From Valencia hispanica (lineage: Eukaryota; Chordata; Actinopteri; Cyprinodontiformes; Valenciidae): a stretch of DNA of 64,000 bases. This document shows, piece after piece, positions 58,601 to 64,000 of this stretch. A program made the translations under genes and the position numbers. The stretch lies in assembly GCA_963556495.2 (NCBI GenBank), contig OY747710.1, positions 20,591,500 through 20,655,499 on the forward strand, read 5' to 3'. Position 1 is the stretch's first letter. Each line of letters begins with the position of its first letter. The notes under the pieces are model-generated. The model was not told where the DNA came from. It did not search any database and worked only from the letters and a program-made list of their open reading frames with translations.

Positions 58601-61600
58601 AAATTGCATATAGCCCCTTTAAAAAAAATAGTAAAATGCTTTTTTACAGCATCTGTTCTCTCAGCTGTCAGAAAGGCATTGTCTCCTATTATAAATGATT
58701 ATTACCTGTTTATGGCAGAGAAGGTTTCAAATAATATTTTGAAAACTATTTCAGAAAATTGTGATACTTATATTTCAGAACAACCTTATTAGGCAGTAAA
58801 AACCTGCTAAATAAACGTTGAAACTTTCCAATTGTTTAGTTCAAACTGAAGCAGAATATTTTTTTGTGACACATTTTTGAAATAGTCTACATCTGGAGCT
58901 TTGCAATAGATAGATGGGTGATAAAATGCCAACCACAGTACTTTTTTCATCTACCAAATAGAAGAAAGCAGACAACATCTGGACATGCGAAGAGAGAGAC
59001 TGTTATTTAACTTATATCTCTCTACCCTTAAGATACCCCAAGATTATTTCAAATATTTCCAAGGAACTTGAAATTAAAACTCTCAACACACTTCCTGTAT
59101 CATTACTTACCTCCTCTGCAGGCTTGAATAAAAAACATCTTTGGCTTGTTTTGAAGCAGAGGACAGTGTGCATTGTCAAAGGCCTCAAACACCCAGTCCA
59201 GCTAAAAATAGCCAAGTGATGCATGTTTAATGTTACAAAGAAAACACCACCATCTTTTATCTTAAAATACATATATTTTTTAATGACCAGACAAACTCAC
59301 CTGAATAAGTTGCCCATCTGTGCCATAAATTGCTCCTTCCACTCCATGGGAGAGCAGACACACCACACAGCTGTCCACTGTCTGGTGTTCAGACCGCCTG
59401 CAGAAGTTCTCAATGCATGTCCTCATGCCCTGCTCAAATTAAACAGATAAGTAGTTGAAACATTCAAGCAAATTAAAAAGAAAAACCTTTCAAGTTATTT
59501 TAGAAACTGGATAAAACATTTGAGTCAGAATTTCTCAGAACGCATTAAAATGCTAAAACTTTGTGTTTGTTTTGTCAAACATACTCTTTTCCAACAGACA
59601 CAAATCAGTTAAACTAGGCTAAGCAAACAAATGCTCTAAAGGATCTTCCCTGTTCTTAACAACCTCAACAAGTGGTTGTCAGAAATCTTTTTAAAGTCAC
59701 AAAGCGCTCGTATTCATGGTAAAAATGCAATTTTTTATGTTTGTAAGTTTTTCATCTGAAAAGATGAATTCCCCATCTGCTAAAATTGGAGTGATTCTGA
59801 GTTGTACCTGTGCAGTAAGGTCTCTGTGGACGCTGACATGGTAGTCCAGCTCTGTGAAAACCTTCCTGAGAACCTCGTCATCCACTTCGCCTCCCTTTCT
59901 TGGGTCAAGGTCGGGAGCAGCGCAGGCGTCAAAGCTCACATTACTGATGACTAAGGCAAAGCCTCTGGGTGAGGAGTTCATTCTGTAAGACTGAAGAAGA
60001 GGATGAAAATATTTTACTATGACAGAATATAACAACATATCCTACTAGTTAAAACATAAGGGTTACAGCAGGTTTCAAGGGTGGAATTTAAAAAGCGTAT
60101 AAGCCACTTAAAAATCTTACAAGCCATTATTTTTGCATAATACCTGTAATGTAAAAAAAATGGATCAAGTTATAACTCTTATTTATTCCAATTCCGTTCT
60201 TCTTCTACTGATAACGGCATTTGCAGTAGTCTGGGAGCAGCTTAGATACATTGCTGCCCTCTACAGGTCAGTTGTGGGACACTGTTCTCCAGTTTGAGAT
60301 GTCAACCCACTTGATAAAGTTCGTCCAATCATGCCTCTTCATAAAAATACCCGCGGATGCCAATTACCACCTCTGATTAAATAAAAAACGTTCTAAGATC
60401 TTTTAAAACCATTATTATTTATATTTACTTTAATATCTTATATTTAACTTATGTAGTCGGCTAATCAAGTCAAATTCAGATTTATCAACTTAAATTGTTG
60501 TTTTTCGTCTCTGGGATGTGACTTTGGTATTTTTATACATAGATTATCTAATTTTAATCCCTTTGTAAAGCAAGGAGAGCCCAACTACAAAAATCATTGT
60601 ATTCACTCCAAACCTCTTTAATCGTGATGTAAAGCAGCAGATGAAGTAACAACAACATTTGGACGCAACTGCCTAAATATACAAAAAAACTGTCTGAGAT
60701 GCATTGATTAAAGTACGGAATGTGCTGTATGAGGGGGTAATTAAATAAAATAAAATAAAATAAAATAAAGGGGAAGATGGAAGCTTTATGTAATCTATGA
60801 TCTAGTATGGATGTATTTAATATTTCAAAAATAAGGGTTACTAAATGTAAAACTTTTTTGACTTTTTGGCCCTGAAGAAGCCCTGAATATAGTTTGCTTT
60901 TCCTTATCTAGAGACAGTAAACACAAATATAAAACAGTAAAGCTACTATTGATCTGCTGAGCGGAACTATCTGTGATGTACCTGCTGGCAGCGAGAGAGA
61001 TAAAAGTCAGGAGTGCACGGGAGAACAGGGGTGTTGATGGGACTGTCGGCGTCGAGGCTGAACTCCATGGACTCTGCTGTAGACAATCAAAAACAAAAAC
61101 CTAAGCTCGTCACTGGTTTATCCGCTCATTCAAATCTCTCAGACAAGTGGATACACCTGCAAGTGTTTTTACATCTAACATTGTTCAACGTTGTTGTGAA
61201 TGAGTCACTATTAGGGCGGGGTGCCTGTAGGTACAGCAGCAGGAGCAGCAAGATAGATAAACCCAATTTTTACACTTCAGTCATATGGCGAAATAATTGA
61301 AGATTTAAAAAGTGTTAAGAAATTTAAACAAAATAGTTATTTCATCAAGTAGTTCCAAAATGTGTTTATGTTTAGGAATTTGATATCCTTCTTCAGCTAT
61401 CTTTTTGTTCCACGTTGCTGTCTCCCAGGAAACAAACACTGACAACAACACTGCACTCAGAATAACTTAATTTACTTTGTATGCAGACAGGACACGCTGC
61501 GATAAATACTCACCATGTGTCCTTGCTCTCTTAGCAGCATATTCCTCCTGAGTTGGAAATGGGAGAAAAGATCTCAAAGTCCTCTGAAAAGAAAAATGGA

Positions 61601-62396
61601 AAAATAAAATTTGGTTAAATGTCGGCGGCTTGGAAGTTGCATCTGTGATCCTAAACAAGTTCTCCTGTAAGCTGTTTGAACTCAGCCGGAGTCTTTACAT
61701 GAGGACTAACCGGTAGATGTCATAGCTCCCATATTTGCCTGATTATATTTTCGTCTTGCCTTTTTCCTTTCTTTGTCTTTGTCCCTGTTTTCCTCTCTGG
61801 CTGTGCTGATCTCTCTGGACGACTCTGACCTGGACCTGGCTGAGAATGACGAGGTGCTGCTCACCTCACTCACTTCCTCTTTGTCTAATAAGGATGTCTG
61901 CAAAAGACCACTTTACTGAAGCGTACTATTCTTTTCGATTTCTATCAATTGTAAACTGCTGTTGGAAAAAGCAAAAAAATGTACAACAATTTTGTACCTG
62001 AAGGTTTGTGATAAGCCTTGGTCTAATGGCAAATAACAAAAGTCTGAAATCATCATATTTATGGATTGCTCTCTGCTCACCTCTCCGTTATTTTGTGTCT
62101 TCTCAGGTCGTCCTGACTTTTCTTCTGGCACTTTATCAGGCTGAATACACTGCAAAGCATTAAACAATATAAACAGCATGCAAAGCTGAATGCTTTAGCT
62201 TATGTACATTAAGGTACCAACTCACATCTACATGTGTCTCCCTGCTGTCCCGCTCAGGGGATTGTGTTATCAAGTCACAGAGGTGCTGCTGCTCAGTGTC
62301 CTGGAGAGCCAAGCAGAAGCTCTGGAAGGCTTTGGGTCCTCGTTTCGGTAGCAGAAGCAGCAAACGCCAGCTACGTTTCTGAGATGTTTGCTCTGC
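52530..62396 (-). CDS. casp2: casp2: caspase-2 (partial, first coding exon not found)
   Basis: Initiator-type cysteine protease of stress and DNA-damage apoptosis; its CARD binds RAIDD in the PIDDosome. Eleven exons join in frame to 1266 nt (421 residues plus stop); human caspase-2 is 452. Seen in order: the second half of the CARD ([20 protein letters not shown]), a linker, the large subunit with the catalytic His in [12 protein letters not shown] and catalytic Cys in FFIQACRG, an acidic inter-subunit linker, and the small subunit with [20 protein letters not shown] and [16 protein letters not shown] and MRNTKRGSW mark caspase-2 rather than caspase-9 or effector caspases. The linker carries EQLDG, a plausible self-cleavage site. 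The N-terminal 40 or so residues of the CARD are missing from the window. It sits upstream of clcn1 on the same strand, as in human. Confidence 0.92.
52753..52862 (-). CDS. casp2: casp2 exon: small subunit
   Basis: Encodes (G)[20 protein letters not shown] then [16 protein letters not shown], the small-subunit RGSW substrate-binding region. Acceptor TTAAG, donor GTGAAA. Confidence 0.96.
53020..54285 (+). mobile_element. Tc1-like transposon interrupted by a MITE, in a casp2 intron
   Basis: Left part has TGGAGACATGTCTTGTGGTC and GGCCATAATGACCATTGTTA; the right part resumes near 53955 with AAGTGAGACGCTTGTAAGCC and includes ATGGACAATGACCCTAAGCA, the MDNDPKH block of a Tc1 transposase. Ends with AATGCTTTTTCAAGACACTG. 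Confidence 0.75.
53303..53952. mobile_element. MITE inserted in the Tc1-like element
   Basis: Begins near GAGCCCCTTTCAAACAGACC and ends near TCTGTCTGAAAACAGCTTTAG, giving imperfect inverted ends. Inside are several TTCCGG/CCGGAA motifs. No coding capacity recognised; superfamily uncertain. Confidence 0.55.
54731..54922 (-). CDS. casp2: casp2 exon: inter-subunit linker and start of the small subunit
   Basis: Begins [20 protein letters not shown], has an acidic stretch ([13 protein letters not shown]) and ends [17 protein letters not shown]. LPxRSDMICG opens the small subunit. EQLDG is a plausible self-cleavage site (inference). Acceptor TTTCAG lies about 30 bases from the end of a pogo-like transposon. 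Confidence 0.95.
54951..56560 (+). mobile_element. pogo/Tigger-like element, decayed, beside a casp2 exon
   Basis: Left end GTAATTTTCGGACTATAAGC and right end TTAATAGTCCGAAAATTAC are inverted repeats. A plus-strand remnant [18 protein letters not shown] (about 55708-55760) resembles the helix-turn-helix of pogo-type transposases. The internal region is mostly non-coding. Confidence 0.6.
58119..58621. mobile_element. MITE with GGCTATATGCAA ends
   Basis: Left AAAGAGGCTATATGCAACTT and right AAATTGCATATAGCCCCTTT are near-perfect inverted repeats about 500 bases apart. No transposase. Confidence 0.75.
59111..59201 (-). CDS. casp2: casp2 exon: catalytic cysteine QACRG
   Basis: Encodes [20 protein letters not shown] then [10 protein letters not shown] plus one base. 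QACRG is the caspase active site. Acceptor TTTTTAG, donor GTAAGT. Confidence 0.97.
59301..59429 (-). CDS. casp2: casp2 exon: catalytic histidine
   Basis: Encodes [20 protein letters not shown] then [20 protein letters not shown] and LIQ. The catalytic His lies in LLSHGVEG. Acceptor GAGCAG, donor GTGAGT, phase 0 at both ends. Confidence 0.96.
59808..59990 (-). CDS. casp2: casp2 exon: large subunit, first strand region
   Basis: Encodes [40 protein letters not shown] then [20 protein letters not shown] and Q. PRGxALVxSNV, RxGGEVD and DLTAQ are caspase-2 features. 61 codons, acceptor TTCAG, donor GTACAA. Confidence 0.95.
60742..60769. repeat. (AATAA)n pentanucleotide repeat
   Basis: About five copies of AAATA in a casp2 intron. 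Confidence 0.85.
60982..61073 (-). CDS. casp2: casp2 exon: upstream of the large subunit core
   Basis: Encodes (E)[20 protein letters not shown] then [10 protein letters not shown]; PCTPxFY is a caspase-2 block. The acceptor is a NAGNAG (ACAGCAG): the upstream AG gives an exon to 61076 and one extra codon. Donor GTACAT. Confidence 0.9.
61514..61583 (-). CDS. casp2: casp2 exon: start of the protease region
   Basis: Encodes [20 protein letters not shown] then RTH plus one base. [10 protein letters not shown] corresponds to the LSLPFPVCE segment recalled from human caspase-2. Acceptor TTTCAG, donor GTGAGT. Confidence 0.85.
61874..61897 (-). CDS. casp2: casp2 exon: short linker exon with alternative donors (61874, 61865 or 61711)
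   Basis: After TTTGCAG it reads TSLLDKEE up to a strong GTGAGT donor (61874, phase 0); a second donor nine bases on (61865, GTGAGC) adds VSE. The frame stays open to a third donor at 61711 (GTTAGT) with phase 1, adding a Ser/Arg-rich then Lys/Arg-rich stretch ([25 protein letters not shown]). The phase-0 ends join the next exon; the phase-1 end fits only if that exon is skipped. Confidence 0.6.
62081..62149 (-). CDS. casp2: casp2 exon: pro-domain linker
   Basis: 23 residues [20 protein letters not shown] and NGE between TTTGCAG and GTGAGC, phase 0 at both ends. Hydrophilic linker without a recognisable human counterpart; called from splice signals and frame. Confidence 0.75.
62226..62396 (-). 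CDS. casp2: casp2 exon: C-terminal half of CARD
   Basis: 57 residues, [40 protein letters not shown] then [17 protein letters not shown]. LLPKRGPxAFxxFCxAL is the caspase-2 CARD signature. Acceptor TTCAAG, donor GTGAGT, phase 0 at both ends. Confidence 0.93.
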
Positions 62397-62834
62397 CTTG
62401 AATTAAAAAGATAGGAAGGAGAGATTACTGTTTACAAATTCACTTCTTTAGTTCTCAAATATTACTAGAATGCTGTATGATATAAAAAAAACTTAATGCA
62501 ACTGTAATAAAATTTGTCAGTTTTTTGAAGAATCCATGTGTTTTCTCTGTCCTCTTTTTTTCGTCATGAGATCTTCCAGTACACTGAGCCTTGTACAATG
62601 TTGTGCACTGCCATCTGTCATTTGTGGGCTTCTATCACACGGAAACACAAAGTGTAACCTAATGACACAACATAATAACCAGCAATTATTGCATTCCAAA
62701 CACCGCTCTACTTTATCTCTCAAAGTTAGGGAGTCAAAATGTAATTACTTTTAATGCTGTGCTCCGGGGTTTTATTAGGAGAACATGTGAATCGGAACTC
62801 ATGTAAAATATGTGTTACTTGTTAAGGTACAATT

Positions 62835-64000
62835 ACAGTGAGGAACATAAGTATTTAAACACCCTGCAATTTTGCAAGTTCTCCCACTTAGAAATTATCG
62901 AGGGGTCTGAAATTCACATTGTAGGTGCATTTCCACTGTAAGAGGCAGCTTTTTTTGAATTCAGGAAATCACATTGTCTGATTTTTAAATAATTGATTTG
63001 TATTTTATTGCTGCATATAAGTATTTGAACACCTGAAAAAAATCAGTGTTAATATTTGCTACAGAAGCCTTTGTTTGCAATTACAGAAGTAGTTCTTGAC
63101 CAGGTTTGCGCACACTGCAACAGGGATTTTGGCCCACTCCTCCACACAGATCTTCTCTAAATCTGTCAGGTTTCGGGGCTGTTGCTGAGCAACACGGAGT
63201 TTCAGCGCCCTCCAAAGATTTTTTTATTGGATTTAGGTCTGGAGACTGGCTAGGCCACTATAGAGCCTTGATATGCGTGTTACTCCTTGGTTATCCTGGC
63301 TGTGTGCTTCAGGTCATTGTCATGTTGGAAGACCAAGCCATGACCCATCTTCAATGCTCTGACTGAGGGAAGGAGGTTGTTGCTCAAAATCTCACAATAA
63401 ATGGCCCCATTCATCCTCTCCTACATATAGTGCAGTCGTCCTGTCCCCTTCGCAGAAAAGCACCCCAAACCATGATGTTTCCACCCCCATGCTTCACAGT
63501 GGGGATGGTGTTCTTTAGATGCAACTCATCCTTCTTTTCGCTTCATACACGGCGACTGAAGTTTAGACCAAAAAGTTCTATTTTGTTTCAATCTGATCAA
63601 ATGACTTTCTCCCATGCCTCCTCTGGATCATCCAGATGGTCATTGGCAAACTTCAGTCAGGCCTTCAGACAGGCCTGGACGTGATGACTTGAGCAGGGGA
63701 GCCTTTCGTGCAACGCATTATTTTAAACCATGACGGCGTGGTGTTCTACCAACAGTAACCTTTGAAACTGTGGTCCCAGCTCTCTTCATGTCATTGACCA
63801 GCTCGTGGTCAATGACATGAATGACATGACAATGACCTAATTAACATGACATGAATAAAACTGTGTAGTTCTGGGCTAATTCTTCACCTTTCTTATCATC
63901 AGTGATACCACATGAGGTGAGATCTTGCATGGAGCCCCAGTCCGAGGGAGACTGACAGTCACCTTTATCCTCTTCCATTTTCTAACAATTGCTCCAACTG
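62835..64000 (-). mobile_element. Tc1-like transposon, minus orientation, running off the window
   Basis: Begins with AGTGAGGAACATAAGTATTT. Reverse-strand reading from the right edge gives [20 protein letters not shown] and [11 protein letters not shown], the N-terminal domain of a Tc1 transposase, and reaches the HHVGxxT region near 63460. Frames are broken. It lies where the first casp2 exon might be expected. Confidence 0.8.

Noticed and set aside
62517..62723. Possible first casp2 exon: minus-strand SVLEDLMTKKRGQRKHMDSS loosely resembles a CARD helix (LLEHLLEKDIITLEMREL).
   Set aside because: The hydrophobic pattern is lost after the first helix, an in-frame stop follows at once and no donor fits. 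The resemblance is probably chance; the real exon is likely beyond 64000.
1..64000. CRISPR arrays, bacterial operons, phage genes, rRNA or tRNA genes.
   Set aside because: Gene structure is that of a vertebrate nucleus; no regularly spaced direct repeats, no rRNA, and no tRNA cloverleaf was noticed by eye.

Overview
The window looks like nuclear DNA of a ray-finned (teleost-type) fish. Genes are split into short exons with GT-AG (rarely GC-AG) introns, and introns and spacers are packed with decayed Tc1-like transposons, hAT-type and other MITEs, LINE 3' tails and microsatellites. The species cannot be told from the sequence alone.

Two multi-exon genes lie head to tail on the minus strand. 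casp2 (caspase-2) occupies 62396 down to 52530; eleven exons cover the second half of the CARD through the protease domain to the stop. Its first coding exon was not found and probably lies beyond 64000. clcn1 (ClC-1-type voltage-gated chloride channel) runs from a start codon at 44119 down to a stop at 5163. Twenty-two coding exons join in frame into 2859 nt (952 residues), with GSGIP, GKEGP, the GxFMP-type motif, the pore tyrosine and both CBS halves at the expected places. The same order and direction, CASP2 then CLCN1, is known from human chromosome 7q34. Assignments are by recognition of translated exons and recalled family sequences; no search was run.

The most notable observation is that clcn1 has two versions of exon 7. 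Exon 7a (21481-21559) and exon 7b (18735-18813) are both 79 nt, share phase and encode homologous but different sequence for the segment after the gating glutamate (helix G and the G-H turn). Because 79 is not a multiple of three, only transcripts with exactly one of them stay in frame. 7b is ClC-1-like; 7a resembles ClC-2/ClC-K and has Thr where ClC-1 has Cys277, a residue linked to slow (common) gating. 7a ends in a GC splice donor.

Layout: 1-5162, repeat-rich flank downstream of clcn1; 5163-26944, clcn1 exons 22 to 2 with transposon-filled introns; 26945-44068, a 17 kb first intron made largely of repeats; 44069-44119, clcn1 exon 1; 45122-45451, an orphan open frame with one predicted membrane segment; 45452-52529, spacer with a possible hAT element and a Tc1 copy; 52530-62396, casp2; 62835-64000, a Tc1-like element running off the window. 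casp2 encodes an apoptosis/stress protease and clcn1 a muscle-type plasma membrane chloride channel; nothing suggests a shared pathway, only conserved neighbourhood.
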